DNA of 64,000 bases, from NCBI RefSeq assembly GCF_011762225.1, contig NZ_JAASQI010000010.1, positions 62,001 through 126,000 of the forward strand, read 5' to 3'. Made by a program: the position numbers and the translations under genes. This document shows, piece after piece, positions 9,889 through 18,017 of the stretch. Under the pieces are notes generated by a model. That model searched no databases and had not been told where the DNA came from. It saw only the letters and a program-made list of their open reading frames with translations. The number at the start of each line of letters is the position of its first letter. Position 1 is the stretch's first letter. Source of the stretch: Pseudochelatococcus lubricantis (GTDB lineage: Bacteria > Pseudomonadota > Alphaproteobacteria > Rhizobiales > Beijerinckiaceae).

Positions 9889-10173
9889 TTACTTCAGATA
9901 CGTGCGCAAGAGCCGCATGATCTCATCGATCTCCGCATCCCGCTCCGGAACGGCACTGCCGGCCACCTGCGCCTGCCCGAACGTCTCCCGCAAATGGCTG
10001 TCCAGAACCTCGGCCATCAACCCGGTCGTCGCGCCGCGCAGCGCCGCGATCTGCTGCAATAGCGGGCCGCATTCCGTGCCGGCCTCCACCGCCCGTTCCA
10101 AAGCCTCGGCCTGCCCCCTGATCCGGCGCAGGCGCCTTATGGCGCGTTTCTTGTCTTCAAGCGAATGTGGCAT
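9889..10173 (-). CDS. frmR: Formaldehyde-responsive repressor FrmR (CsoR/RcnR family)
   Basis: A 94-residue all-helical repressor starting MPHSLEDKK at ATG 10173 (AGGAG five bases upstream). With this start Pro2, Cys35 and His60 fall exactly where E. coli FrmR has them; Pro2 and Cys35 are cross-linked by formaldehyde in that protein. This supports both the start and the function over a copper sensor. It is followed by frmA on the same strand (138-bp gap) and preceded by a GC-centred inverted repeat. Confidence 0.92.
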   Translation of the reverse strand: MPHSLEDKKRAIRRLRRIRGQAEALERAVEAGTECGPLLQQIAALRGATTGLMAEVLDSHLRETFGQAQVAGSAVPERDAEIDEIMRLLRTYLK

Positions 10174-10200
10174 ATCGGCTCCTGACATTCAGGACCATAT

Positions 10201-10217
10201 ATACTCCACCGGGGTAT
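10201..10217. promoter_or_regulatory. Predicted FrmR operator
   Basis: ATACTCCACCGGGGTAT, an inverted repeat with ATAC/GTAT ends around a GC centre, the layout known for CsoR/RcnR/FrmR-family operators. It lies 28-44 nt upstream of the frmR start, where it would cover the core promoter and autoregulate the frmR-frmA unit. Confidence 0.65.
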
Positions 10218-10354
10218 TTCAACATCTCTTCCGAAGCGCCGTTCCGACCCGTGGAAGGCCAACTGGCATGAGCCGGCCGTTCAGGTTGTGGCATCGTAAG
10301 ATACCGGTCCGCGCGGCCGGAAGTCGGTTTCGCGGCGCGGGCATCCGGCTCACC

Positions 10355-11155
10355 TCACCGCCGGTCCCGCTCCCATGTATCGGCGAGGGATGCCAACAGG
10401 GTGCGCATGTGCGCTGGCGTCCCTATCCGCCCGGCGGCCAGCGTCCGTGCATTGCCGTCGCCGATCCTGATCGCCCGTCCGCCATGCGCGATGGCGGCCG
10501 CGAACATGTCCTCGTCCGTCAGGTCGTCGCCGACAGCGAGCGGCTGCCTGCCGGCAAATGGCGCGCCGCGCATGAAGGATTTCAGCGCCTCACCCTTGTC
10601 CGCCGCCGCGGGTTTCAACTCCACCAGCATCTTGCCGCTTTGCAGACTCCACCGGGGGCCGGCGCGCACGGCGGCCTCCCGCATCAGGGCTTCGACGCTG
10701 TCGCGGTGGTGCGGCGCGAGGCGGTAATGAACGGCGACGGCCACGCCCTTGTCCTCGACGATCACGCCGGGCAGGCTGGCGGCGCCGGCGTGCAGCGCAG
10801 CCTTGGCCTGCAGAAACGCGGGGGACGGTTCGATTGCGATCGTCCGCCCGCCGGGCAGGCGCAGCTCTGCCCCATGCAGACCGGCGAGCGGAAAGCAGTG
10901 CGGATGGAACAGTCGATCCACGAAGCCGATGCCGCGCCCGGTCACCAGCGCCAAGGCGCCTCCGAGGCCCGTCATGACCACGGCGAGGCTTGCGGCCAGC
11001 CCGGCAGGCGCTTCCACCGCGTCCGGTGTCGGGGCGATATCGACAAGCGTGCCGTCAATATCGAGGAACAGCGCCCATTTCTCGGGATTTGCCGCCAGCG
11101 CGCCGAACGAGGATGGCGAAAACGCCTCCCCGCCCCTTTCGCCGTTGCCGTTCAT
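10355..11155 (-). CDS. otsB: Trehalose-6-phosphate phosphatase
   Basis: 266 residues of the HAD superfamily. FLDIDGTLVDIAP (about residues 27-39) is the DxDGTL nucleophile motif; LVTGRG and GDDLTDEDMF are HAD motifs II and IV. It removes phosphate from trehalose 6-phosphate. The start at 11155 gives an ATGA overlap with otsA's stop, so the two are translationally coupled. A longer in-frame start exists but only extends into otsA with low-complexity Arg-rich sequence. Confidence 0.93.
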   Translation of the reverse strand: MNGNGERGGEAFSPSSFGALAANPEKWALFLDIDGTLVDIAPTPDAVEAPAGLAASLAVVMTGLGGALALVTGRGIGFVDRLFHPHCFPLAGLHGAELRLPGGRTIAIEPSPAFLQAKAALHAGAASLPGVIVEDKGVAVAVHYRLAPHHRDSVEALMREAAVRAGPRWSLQSGKMLVELKPAAADKGEALKSFMRGAPFAGRQPLAVGDDLTDEDMFAAAIAHGGRAIRIGDGNARTLAAGRIGTPAHMRTLLASLADTWERDRR

Positions 11156-12705
11156 TTGCACGTCGAAACCGCGACCGGAAGGGTGCGAACCGTCTTGCGC
11201 GTCTCGGCGGGACGTGGCGTTTTCTGATTGGCCCGCCGGTTGCCGACAGAGATGACGTCGAGGTTTCCGATTGCCGGCAGCGCGGGCGTTCCGGCGGCCG
11301 GCACCCCGCCTTCGGACGGGAGCACGATGGTCTGACCCGCGCCGGGATTCTCCAGATCGCCCAGAAAACGCCCGCCCCATTGCGATATGTCTGTCTCGCC
11401 GACCCCGGCCCACATGGTCGTCCATCGGTTGATGCGCTCTTCAAGCGGCATCTTGAGCGCCTGATCGATGGCTTTCGCCGTGCCGTCCAGATCGTAGGGA
11501 TTGACCAGCAGCGCGCCTTTCAGCACCGTGGCGGCGCCGGCAAAGCGCGAGAGCACGAGCACGCCGGGGTCGGCGGGGTCCTGTGCCGCGACGAATTCCT
11601 TCGCGACCAGATTCATGCCGTCGCGCAGCGGCGTGACGAGCCCCACCTTCGCCAGCCTGTAGAGGCCGGCGAGTTCCGCGCGCGTGTGCGTGCGGTTGAT
11701 ATAGCGGATCGGCGTCCACGAGGCCTTGCCGTAAAGGCCGTTGATGCGCCCTGCGGTCTCCCCGAGGGCACGCTGCATGGCCGCATATTCCGGAATATCG
11801 GCGCGGCTGCGGGGCGTGATCTGCAGGAAGGTCACCTTGTCCAGATATCCCGGATAGGTTTCCAGCAACCGCTGGAAGGCGTCGAGACGCTGGGTCAGCC
11901 CTTTCGAGTAATCGAGCCTGTCGACGCCGAGCAGCATCAGGCGCCCGGAAAAGCTTTCCTCGACATCGCGGACGAAGCGGCTTCTGGAGGCGCGCACGGC
12001 CGCCCGCGCGAAGCCCGCCCGGTCTATCCCGACCGGATAGACACCGACCTGCAGGGTGTTACTTCCCACGGTATAGCTGACATGGTCCTGCGTGGTGGCA
12101 TGCGCCTCGGTCACCAGATAGTCGCCGAAATTCGCCGCATCCCGCCGGGTCTGGAAACCCACCAGATCGCAGGCGGTCAGCGCATGCGCGATTTCGGCAT
12201 GGTTCGGCAGCGCCAGAAAGACATCCACCGAGGGCCAGGGAATGTGCTGGAAATATCCGATCCTGTTCGACACGCCCCGCGCCCGCAGCGCCTCGGCGAG
12301 CGGGATGAGGTGGTAATCGTGGATCCAGATCACGTCGTCGGGCGCGATATGCGGCAGCAGCAGGTCCGCGAAATAACCGTTCACACGCCGGTATCCGTTC
12401 AGATCCTTGCGTGCGAATTCCGTCAGATCGAGGCGGTAGTGCAGCAGTGGCCACAGCGCGCGGTTGGCGAAGCCGCTGTAATACTCGGCGTAGTCATCTT
12501 CGGAGAGGTCGCACAGGGCGTAGGTGACGTCACCGTGCGTGGACAGGGTTGCTTCCTGCTGCTCGGGCCCGATCCTGCCGCTCCAGCCGAACCACATGCC
12601 GCGCCGTTTCGCGAGTACGTCATTGAGAGCGACAGCCAATCCGCCGGCGGACTGGCTCTTGCGATTGGGCACCGTCACCCGGTTGGATACGATAATCAGC
12701 TTCAC
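11152..12705 (-). CDS. otsA: Trehalose-6-phosphate synthase
   Basis: A 517-residue GT20 glycosyltransferase making trehalose 6-phosphate from UDP-glucose and glucose 6-phosphate. It has the expected IIVSNRV start, SAGGLAVALN, IWIHDYHLIPL, GVDRLDYSKGLTQRL and REGMNL-like (RDGMNLVAKEFVA) motifs. It is longer than E. coli OtsA by a C-terminal tail of about 45 residues rich in Pro and Ala that looks disordered. Start ATG 12705 follows GGAGGGGG. It pairs with otsB downstream; trehalose is an osmotic and desiccation protectant. Confidence 0.96.
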   Translation of the reverse strand: MKLIIVSNRVTVPNRKSQSAGGLAVALNDVLAKRRGMWFGWSGRIGPEQQEATLSTHGDVTYALCDLSEDDYAEYYSGFANRALWPLLHYRLDLTEFARKDLNGYRRVNGYFADLLLPHIAPDDVIWIHDYHLIPLAEALRARGVSNRIGYFQHIPWPSVDVFLALPNHAEIAHALTACDLVGFQTRRDAANFGDYLVTEAHATTQDHVSYTVGSNTLQVGVYPVGIDRAGFARAAVRASRSRFVRDVEESFSGRLMLLGVDRLDYSKGLTQRLDAFQRLLETYPGYLDKVTFLQITPRSRADIPEYAAMQRALGETAGRINGLYGKASWTPIRYINRTHTRAELAGLYRLAKVGLVTPLRDGMNLVAKEFVAAQDPADPGVLVLSRFAGAATVLKGALLVNPYDLDGTAKAIDQALKMPLEERINRWTTMWAGVGETDISQWGGRFLGDLENPGAGQTIVLPSEGGVPAAGTPALPAIGNLDVISVGNRRANQKTPRPAETRKTVRTLPVAVSTCK

Positions 12706-12777
12706 AGCCCCCTCCTGGTCCGTCTCCTGAGCATCAAACCAGAAAACGGTCTGATTCCGTCGGAACGTCTGGCGCTC

Positions 12778-12881
12778 TGGAATCCGTCCTGCCTACGTTG
12801 AAACAGGACGGATTCCGGGTTCCTTATTTCGAGCGAATTCTGATCGATCGGATGATTTCATCTGATCGGAACGCGCTCTAG
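12778..12881 (+). repeat. Dispersed intergenic palindromic repeat, copy 1
   Basis: About 100 bp between otsA and the GH15 gene. An inner inverted repeat (GTCCTG...CAGGAC around 12786-12809) is followed by GGTTCCTTATTTCGAGCGA and a second palindromic part ending in ATCTGATCGGAACGCGCTCT. A copy at 45591-45688 aligns along nearly its whole length in the same orientation and one at 44764-44840 aligns inverted. Confidence 0.8.
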
Positions 12882-14686
12882 AAGGCATCCTCCCATTTCC
12901 GCGACAGCGAGAGTGCCGCGTGAATCAGACCCACCATCGAATAGGTCTGCGGGAAGTTGCCCCAGAGTTCTCCGGTTTCCGTATGTATGCCCTCCGACAG
13001 CAAGCCGAGACTGTTGCGCCGTCCGAGCAGATCGTTGAACAAGGCGCGCGCCTCTCCTTCCCTGCCGATCTTGGCCAGGGCCTCGATGTACCAGAGCGTG
13101 CAGATCGTGAATGCCGTCTCCGGAACACCGAAATCGTCCTCGCCCGCGTAACGGAAAAGGTGCGATCCACGTTTCAACCGCTGCCCGATGGTTTCGACAG
13201 TGGAGCGGAAACGCGGGTCATCCGCGCGCAACAGCCCGATGTCGGCGAGCAGCAGCAGGCTCGCGTCGACATCGTGCCCCTCGAAGCGTGAAACGAAGCT
13301 TGACAGCTCATTGTTCCATGCGCGCGCAAAAATTTCTTCGCGGATGGCATCCGCCTGCTCGCGCCAGTAGGTGGCCCGGTCCGTGAGGTCCAGCTTGAGC
13401 GCGATGCGCGCCAGCCTGTCGCACGCCGCCCAGCACATGGCGGCGGAATGGGTGTGAACATAGGCGAGCGCGCGAAATTCCCACAGCCCTGCGTCCGGCG
13501 TGTTCCACACCGCCACCGCCTTGTGGCCGAGCGCTTCGAGCCGTTCGAACAGGGCCCTGTCGCCGCGCCGCTCAAGGCGCTCGTCGAAAAAGCACTGGGC
13601 GATGGCGAGAATGACGGAGCCGTAGCCGTCGTTCTGGCGCTGGTTATAGGCGGCATTGCCCCGACGCACCGGCCCGTAGCCTCTGTAACCGGGCAGTTCC
13701 CCGACGATTTCCTCCGTGATATGAGCCTCGAACTGCAGTCCGAACAGCGGCTGCAGTTCGCGCTCGCCGTTGCGCGTCACGACGTTGGTGACGTAGCTGA
13801 TGTAGTCTTCCATCGTCAGTGTCGCGCCCAGCCGGTTGAGCGCGCGGACGGTAAAGAAGGAATCGCGCAGCCAGCAATAGCGGTAGTCCCACGTGCGGCC
13901 CGACGCGCCGAATTCCGGGATCGAGGTCGTGAGCGCGGCAGCGATGCCTCCGGTCTCCTCGAAAGCACAAAGACGCAGGGTGATCGCGGCGCGGATGACG
14001 ACATCCTGCCATTCGAAGGGAACGGCGAGATAGCGCACCCAGTCACGCCAGTAGCGGGCGGTTTCGTCATGGAAATTCCCACCGATGAGGCCAGGCGCCT
14101 CCGTTGGGATCTCGTCCTGGCCCAGAACGCAAGTGAGCGTGCGCTCCAGAACGAAGGGCACCTCCTTGACGACGAGGCCGGGGGCCGCATCCGTGGTCAG
14201 ACGCAGCACCTGATCGCCGACGATGTAACGGATATGGTTGGAGCCCCGGGTGATCTCGGCCGGCACGCGGCCATAATCCCCGGAAGGGCGGATGCGCAGC
14301 GTGATGCGGGGTGTGCCCGCCAGCGGCTCGATCCGGCGCACCAGCATCGCCGGACGGAAGATGCGGCCATACCGCTTGAAACGGGGTGCGAAATCGGTGA
14401 CGCGCACGCGCGAGCCGTCGGCGGCTTCGAGCACGGTTTCGAGGATCGCCGTGTTGGGGGTATAGGCCCGGTGGCTGGCGGAGAAACCCTCCAGCACGAT
14501 TTCAAACGCGCCGCCGCCATGCGGGGTCTTGCCGATGAGCGAGTGGAAGACGGGATCGCCGTCGAGCTGCGGATAGCACATCCACACGATGCTGGCCCGG
14601 TCGTCGACGAGGGCTGCGATCGTGCTGTTGCCAATAACGCCCAGATCAAGATTACCTGTTGTACAAGCTTCTCTGTCCACACTCAC
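12878..14686 (-). CDS. Glycoside hydrolase family 15 protein (glucoamylase/trehalase-like)
   Basis: 602 residues. The N-terminal part (GNLDLGVIGNSTIAALVDDRASIVW) is the usual start of bacterial GH15 proteins with an N-terminal beta domain. The (alpha/alpha)6 part contains WDYRYCWLRDSFF and LLSEGIHTETGELWGNFPQTYSM, which hold the catalytic acid and base regions. GH15 members cleave alpha-1,4 glucans or trehalose. Next to otsAB, and transcribed the same way, a trehalase or trehalose-recycling role is attractive but unproven. Start is GTG 14686 with GAGGAG six bases upstream. Confidence 0.9.
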   Translation of the reverse strand: MSVDREACTTGNLDLGVIGNSTIAALVDDRASIVWMCYPQLDGDPVFHSLIGKTPHGGGAFEIVLEGFSASHRAYTPNTAILETVLEAADGSRVRVTDFAPRFKRYGRIFRPAMLVRRIEPLAGTPRITLRIRPSGDYGRVPAEITRGSNHIRYIVGDQVLRLTTDAAPGLVVKEVPFVLERTLTCVLGQDEIPTEAPGLIGGNFHDETARYWRDWVRYLAVPFEWQDVVIRAAITLRLCAFEETGGIAAALTTSIPEFGASGRTWDYRYCWLRDSFFTVRALNRLGATLTMEDYISYVTNVVTRNGERELQPLFGLQFEAHITEEIVGELPGYRGYGPVRRGNAAYNQRQNDGYGSVILAIAQCFFDERLERRGDRALFERLEALGHKAVAVWNTPDAGLWEFRALAYVHTHSAAMCWAACDRLARIALKLDLTDRATYWREQADAIREEIFARAWNNELSSFVSRFEGHDVDASLLLLADIGLLRADDPRFRSTVETIGQRLKRGSHLFRYAGEDDFGVPETAFTICTLWYIEALAKIGREGEARALFNDLLGRRNSLGLLSEGIHTETGELWGNFPQTYSMVGLIHAALSLSRKWEDAF

Positions 14687-15008
14687 GGTCTACTCCTCAC
14701 CACGGGGTTCCGCTTTTAGATTATGTCACCCTTTCACGGAAGCGATGATATGATCTTAAATTCTGATTTCATGCTAAGTCTTAGCTATCAAACGCCTCCA
14801 TTTGATCGGAAAACGCTCCAGCCGGGGAATACGATCCACCGCAATGGTGCAACCGGCGTCCTCCCCGCCGACCTTTTTTGCCTGGGCCGGAACAAATGCT
14901 CGGCCTTCCGGTTGAACCAGCAACCGCTCGGGCAGTGGGGAGCCCTTGCGGCGACACGGAGCCTGCCGCAACACGGCACGCTGGATCTCGCATTGGAGGG
15001 ACTCGAAA
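14687..15008. other. Intergenic region between the GH15 and CBS genes
   Basis: 322 bp without a credible gene. The left part is AT-rich and should hold the GH15 promoter. At 14799-14820 lies a short fragment of the dispersed palindromic repeat (TTTGATCGGAAAACGCTCC). An EcfG-like promoter at 14889-14913 points to the CBS gene. Confidence 0.6.
14889..14913 (+). promoter_or_regulatory. EcfG-like general stress promoter upstream of the CBS gene
   Basis: GGAAC at 14889-14893 and GGTT at 14910-14913, 16 nt apart. This differs from the alphaproteobacterial general stress promoter GGAAC-N16/17-CGTT at one position. The -10 ends about 95 nt before the ATG. Confidence 0.45.
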
Positions 15009-15440
15009 ATGCAGGTATCAAAAATCATGAGCCGGGATATCCATCTCGTCAATCCGGACGACACGATCGTTCAGGTCGCGAAAATGATGGCTGAGAACGA
15101 TATCGGCTTTCTGCCGGTCGGGGAAAACGACCGGCTTGTCGGCACGATAACCGATCGGGATATCGTGGTGCGGTACGTCGCCGGCGACAGGAACGGCGAC
15201 GCCAGGGTGCGCGACGTCATGACCGCTGATGTCAAATACTGTTTTGAGGACGAGGATATCGATGACGTGACCCGCAACATGGGTGACATTCAGGTGCGGC
15301 GGCTGCCGGTCGTGAACCGCGACAAGCGCCTGACCGGTGTCGTATCGCTCGCCGACACGGCGCACCAAAATCCGTCCGTTGCCGGCTCCTGCCTCAAGGA
15401 CATAACCGCGCCGGGCGGCCCGACCTCGCAGACGGGTTGA
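15009..15440 (+). CDS. CBS-domain protein
   Basis: 143 residues from ATG 15009 (GGAGGG eight bases upstream). Two tandem CBS motifs fill it: MSRDIHLVNPDDTIVQVAKMM...VGTITDRDIV (about residues 7-60) and VMTADVKYCFEDEDIDDV...LTGVVSLAD (about 72-125). Such stand-alone CBS pairs bind adenosine nucleotides. In alphaproteobacteria they are frequent members of the general stress regulon, which fits the EcfG-like promoter upstream. The target partner is unknown. Confidence 0.88.
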   Translation: MQVSKIMSRDIHLVNPDDTIVQVAKMMAENDIGFLPVGENDRLVGTITDRDIVVRYVAGDRNGDARVRDVMTADVKYCFEDEDIDDVTRNMGDIQVRRLPVVNRDKRLTGVVSLADTAHQNPSVAGSCLKDITAPGGPTSQTG

Positions 15441-15637
15441 AAGAACTGATCCACAATGGCAGATGCCGCCGGTTCCCACGGCGGCATCTGTTTGACGTGT
15501 GACGAAGAGGAAGCCGGAAAGGATCGCCCGCAATGACGCGCCCTGGGACGGGAGAGACGGGCCCCGGCGGCAGCGGCCTCTCGCGGGAATGATCGTCGAC
15601 AACGTCGCGGCAGCTGTTCGTAAACGGACTGTCGAGC

Positions 15638-15823
15638 TTATCGTTTATGCTTGGCCGGCTTGGCCGGCTTGTCCGGCGGGGGTTCCTTCGTCTCGCGCTT
15701 GTCCGCAGGCTCCCGCGTAACGGAGGACGGATCGCTGGCCGGGAAACTGTCTTCCAAGCTTTTGTCCAGTATCTTCTCCGTATCCGTCGGCTTGTCAGCT
15801 TTCTTTTTCTCGTTCTTTGGCAT
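15638..15823 (-). CDS. Small charged protein with SFPASDP motif
   Basis: 61 residues from ATG 15823, preceded by AAGAAGG. Lys-rich N-terminus, then LDKSLEDSFPASDPSSVTREP (described around residues 20-40), then a Pro/Lys tail. The D-x2-F/SFPASDP core recurs in many small alphaproteobacterial proteins of unknown function, often stress-induced. The upstream gene ends 20 bp before this start on the same strand, and that unit has an excellent EcfG promoter, so the two are probably cotranscribed. Confidence 0.7.
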   Translation of the reverse strand: MPKNEKKKADKPTDTEKILDKSLEDSFPASDPSSVTREPADKRETKEPPPDKPAKPAKHKR

Positions 15824-15843
15824 GATGACACCTTCTTGATTAT

Positions 15844-16032
15844 CTACGGAGCGGGAGAACCGCCGTAGGCCCATATCTCCAGCGCCAGCCACGCAATCGC
15901 AGCCAGAGCCAGGCTCGCCAGCAGGATGTAGAAAACCGTTCGTCCGATGCCGCCCGGGCGCGTTTTCGTCGCCGGCACAACCTGCTGCTCTTCATCGGGG
16001 CGTGGATGCCGGTCGTCAGGTGAATCCGCCAT
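15844..16032 (-). CDS. Small single-pass membrane protein
   Basis: 62 residues from ATG 16032 with AGGAGA well placed upstream. The N-terminal 30 residues are polar with Asp, Arg and Pro; about residues 32-52 (TVFYILLASLALAAIAWLAL) form one transmembrane helix; a short tail follows. No family recognised. A GGAAC-N17-CGTT promoter 34 nt before the start puts it in the general stress response. It is first of a two-gene unit with the SFPASDP protein. Confidence 0.7.
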   Translation of the reverse strand: MADSPDDRHPRPDEEQQVVPATKTRPGGIGRTVFYILLASLALAAIAWLALEIWAYGGSPAP

Positions 16033-16065
16033 AGGGGGCTCTCCTGTGGTCGTTACCAAGTCAGT

Positions 16066-16091
16066 AACGCAGCCCTGGCGAAATTTGTTCC
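16066..16091 (-). promoter_or_regulatory. EcfG-type general stress promoter
   Basis: On the minus strand GGAAC (16091-16087), 17 nt spacer, CGTT (16069-16066): an exact match to the EcfG consensus. The -10 lies 34 nt upstream of the small membrane protein start at 16032. Confidence 0.75.
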
Positions 16092-16480
16092 GTGTCTTGC
16101 GGCAGGGCCGGATACTCGCCTATGAAGCCGGGGGATAGGCGGCCACCTTCGACACATGGGCGAATCTTTGTCTTTCGGACCTAAATTACGCAGCGTGATG
16201 AATAACATTCAGTCTTTATGGCGCTAAAAATCGCTTTCAGGTTAATATCTGTATATAGAATGAAAATGATTTCCCATTTAGAATTATGCTTATGGTGTAT
16301 AGCGAACGGGACTGATTGGCAGATAGAAAGCCATCGGTCCACAAGTTTTTTGGAAGCATTCCATAAATGCCGCAATCGCGGATAAGCGTTGAATGATGTT
16401 GACATCCGTCGTTCATGGATCGCGGTTGAAAATCACATGCATTGCCGCCACGGCTGCATGACAACGGCAAGGAGGCTGTG
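16092..16480. other. AT-richer intergenic region before the glutathione synthetase-like gene
   Basis: About 390 bp between two divergent units, clearly lower in GC than its surroundings (16190-16400 especially). No convincing coding frame, RNA or palindrome was seen. It should hold the promoter of the glutathione synthetase-like gene, but no clear -35/-10 pair or GGAAC site points that way. Confidence 0.5.
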
Positions 16481-17527
16481 ATGCGCATCGCGTTTTTCGT
16501 CAACGCCATCGAAGGGGAAAGCCCCCTCTTCACCACCTCGCTTCTAGCCGCGGCGGCGCTCAGCCGGGATCATGAAGTGATCTATGTGACCCCCGACGAT
16601 TTCACGCTCCGGCCCGACGGCGCGCTGGTGGTGCATGCCAAGGTCCTTCCGTCCAAGAAATTCAAAAAACCGGAAACGTTTCACGCAGCGTTGCAGGACG
16701 AATCCCTCCAGCGACGCACCATCGAGATCGGCGAGATCGACGCGCTTCTGCTGCGCAACGACCCCTCGCTCGATCTCGCGGCGCGGCCGTGGGCGGCGCA
16801 CGCCGGCATCCTTTTCGGCCGCTTCGCGGCACAGCGCGGCGTTGTCGTCCTGAACGACCCGGAGGCGCTGGCGCTGGCCCAGAACAAGCTCTATTTCGAG
16901 AGCTTTCCAGATGTCGTACGCCCGCCTGCCCTGATATCGCGAAACATCGACGAGATTCGCCATTTCGTCGAAAGCCACCCGAAGGGCGCGATCCTGAAAC
17001 CGCTGCAAGGCTCGGGCAGGAGGAACGTCTTCAAGGTCAATTCCGCCTCGAAAAGCAATCTCAACAAGGTCTTCGAGGCCGTTGGCGTCGACGGATACAT
17101 CGTCGCCCAGCCCTATCTTCCGGAGGCGAAGGCTGGCGGCATCCGGCTGTTTCTGCTCAACGGGCAGCCGCTGAAGCACGGCGACACCTATGCGGCGTTG
17201 CGGCGCATGCCCGCGCGGGGCGATCAGCAGTCGAACATTTGTGCCATAGGCGCCGCCGCACCCGCAAGGATCACGGACGATATCCTCGCGCTGGCCGAGC
17301 GCGTGCGCCCGAAACTGGTGGCGGACGGCGTGTTTCTGGTCGGCCTCGATATCGTCGGCGACAAGCTTCTGGAAGTGAACGTCTTCTCGCCGGGCGGCCT
17401 GTGGAACATGCGCGAGCTTTACGGCGTGGACTTCAGTAACCCGATCATCCGTGCGGTCGAGAACAAGGTCGCCGCGCAGGCGGTATCGAAAGAAGGCATC
17501 GATAACCGGATGCTCGCAACGCTTTGA
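16481..17527 (+). CDS. Glutathione synthetase-like ATP-grasp protein
   Basis: 348 residues from ATG 16481 (AAGGAGG nine bases upstream). It follows the glutathione synthetase plan: N-terminal domain (MRIAFFVNAIEGE), central NDPEALALAQNKLYFESFP, and ATP-grasp domain with ILKPLQGSGRRNVFKV, VAQPYLPEAKAGGIRLFLLNG and VFLVGLDIVGDKLLEVNVFSPGG. It would ligate glycine to gamma-glutamylcysteine, or a related pair. Placement in a stress region rather than beside gshA suggests a second copy, but the rest of the genome is not visible. Convergent with the DUF3008 gene, 11-bp gap. Confidence 0.82.
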   Translation: MRIAFFVNAIEGESPLFTTSLLAAAALSRDHEVIYVTPDDFTLRPDGALVVHAKVLPSKKFKKPETFHAALQDESLQRRTIEIGEIDALLLRNDPSLDLAARPWAAHAGILFGRFAAQRGVVVLNDPEALALAQNKLYFESFPDVVRPPALISRNIDEIRHFVESHPKGAILKPLQGSGRRNVFKVNSASKSNLNKVFEAVGVDGYIVAQPYLPEAKAGGIRLFLLNGQPLKHGDTYAALRRMPARGDQQSNICAIGAAAPARITDDILALAERVRPKLVADGVFLVGLDIVGDKLLEVNVFSPGGLWNMRELYGVDFSNPIIRAVENKVAAQAVSKEGIDNRMLATL

Positions 17528-17538
17528 AGGCCGGCAAC

Positions 17539-17727
17539 TCAGGATTTGTCGACGTGCTCCGGCTTCCCCTCGTGTTTCGTGGAAGCGAGTTCGTGCAGTT
17601 CCTTTTCCGTCATCGACTCGTACATCTCTCTCGACGCGCCCTTCAATCCACGTTTCTTCCGGCTGTCACGCTTCGCCGACAGCGCGGCGCCCGCCGCTTT
17701 CTGCTGGGCCTTCGATTTCGCGGGCAT
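17539..17727 (-). CDS. DUF3008-type small basic protein
   Basis: 62 residues from ATG 17727; GAGGAGG is eight bases upstream. MPAKSKAQQKAAGAALSAKR at the N-terminus is the family hallmark, followed by a Lys/Arg stretch and a Glu-rich C-terminus. The family is widespread in proteobacteria, with no established function. A near-EcfG promoter lies 33 nt upstream, in line with a stress role. Confidence 0.8.
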   Translation of the reverse strand: MPAKSKAQQKAAGAALSAKRDSRKKRGLKGASREMYESMTEKELHELASTKHEGKPEHVDKS

Positions 17728-17759
17728 CTTCATGGCCTCCTCGCGAATTGCTGATCCGA

Positions 17760-17784
17760 TACGAAAAAACAACGGCGCACTTCC
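17760..17784 (-). promoter_or_regulatory. EcfG-like promoter upstream of the DUF3008 gene
   Basis: On the minus strand GGAAG (17784-17780), 16 nt, CGTA (17763-17760). Each element differs by one base from GGAAC/CGTT. Its position, 33 nt before the start codon, is right for a short leader. Confidence 0.4.
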
Positions 17785-17880
17785 CGCGTTGTTCTGATGC
17801 GGCAAGCATGAACGCATACGCAGGCGCGGCCGCCCGCCGCGGCCTTTGACGCTTGCTACGCTTCTGAATCCGGATTAGAA

Positions 17881-17903
17881 AAGATGCATGGAAAATACCT
17901 TAT
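17881..17903. promoter_or_regulatory. NsrR-like site upstream of nnrS
   Basis: The left half AAGATGCAT matches the NsrR consensus half AAGATGCATTT over nine bases; the right half keeps AAAT-C-T. In all 16 of 22 specified positions fit the 11-1-11 palindrome. It is 115 nt before the nnrS start. Confidence 0.5.
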
Positions 17904-18017
17904 TTATCCGGAGGCCACCGGCGCTGCCGGGTGTTCAGTCACAGGCGGGCATTGCTGGCGCCTCTCAGGCGCCGGCGAGCCCGGATTTCTCCGGCAACCT
18001 TCTTCCGAGGACTTTTC

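Noticed and set aside
11156-11425. 90-residue N-terminal extension of otsB
   Set aside because: It overlaps otsA in another frame, is Arg-rich and lacks motifs. The ATGA overlap at 11155 is the normal start.
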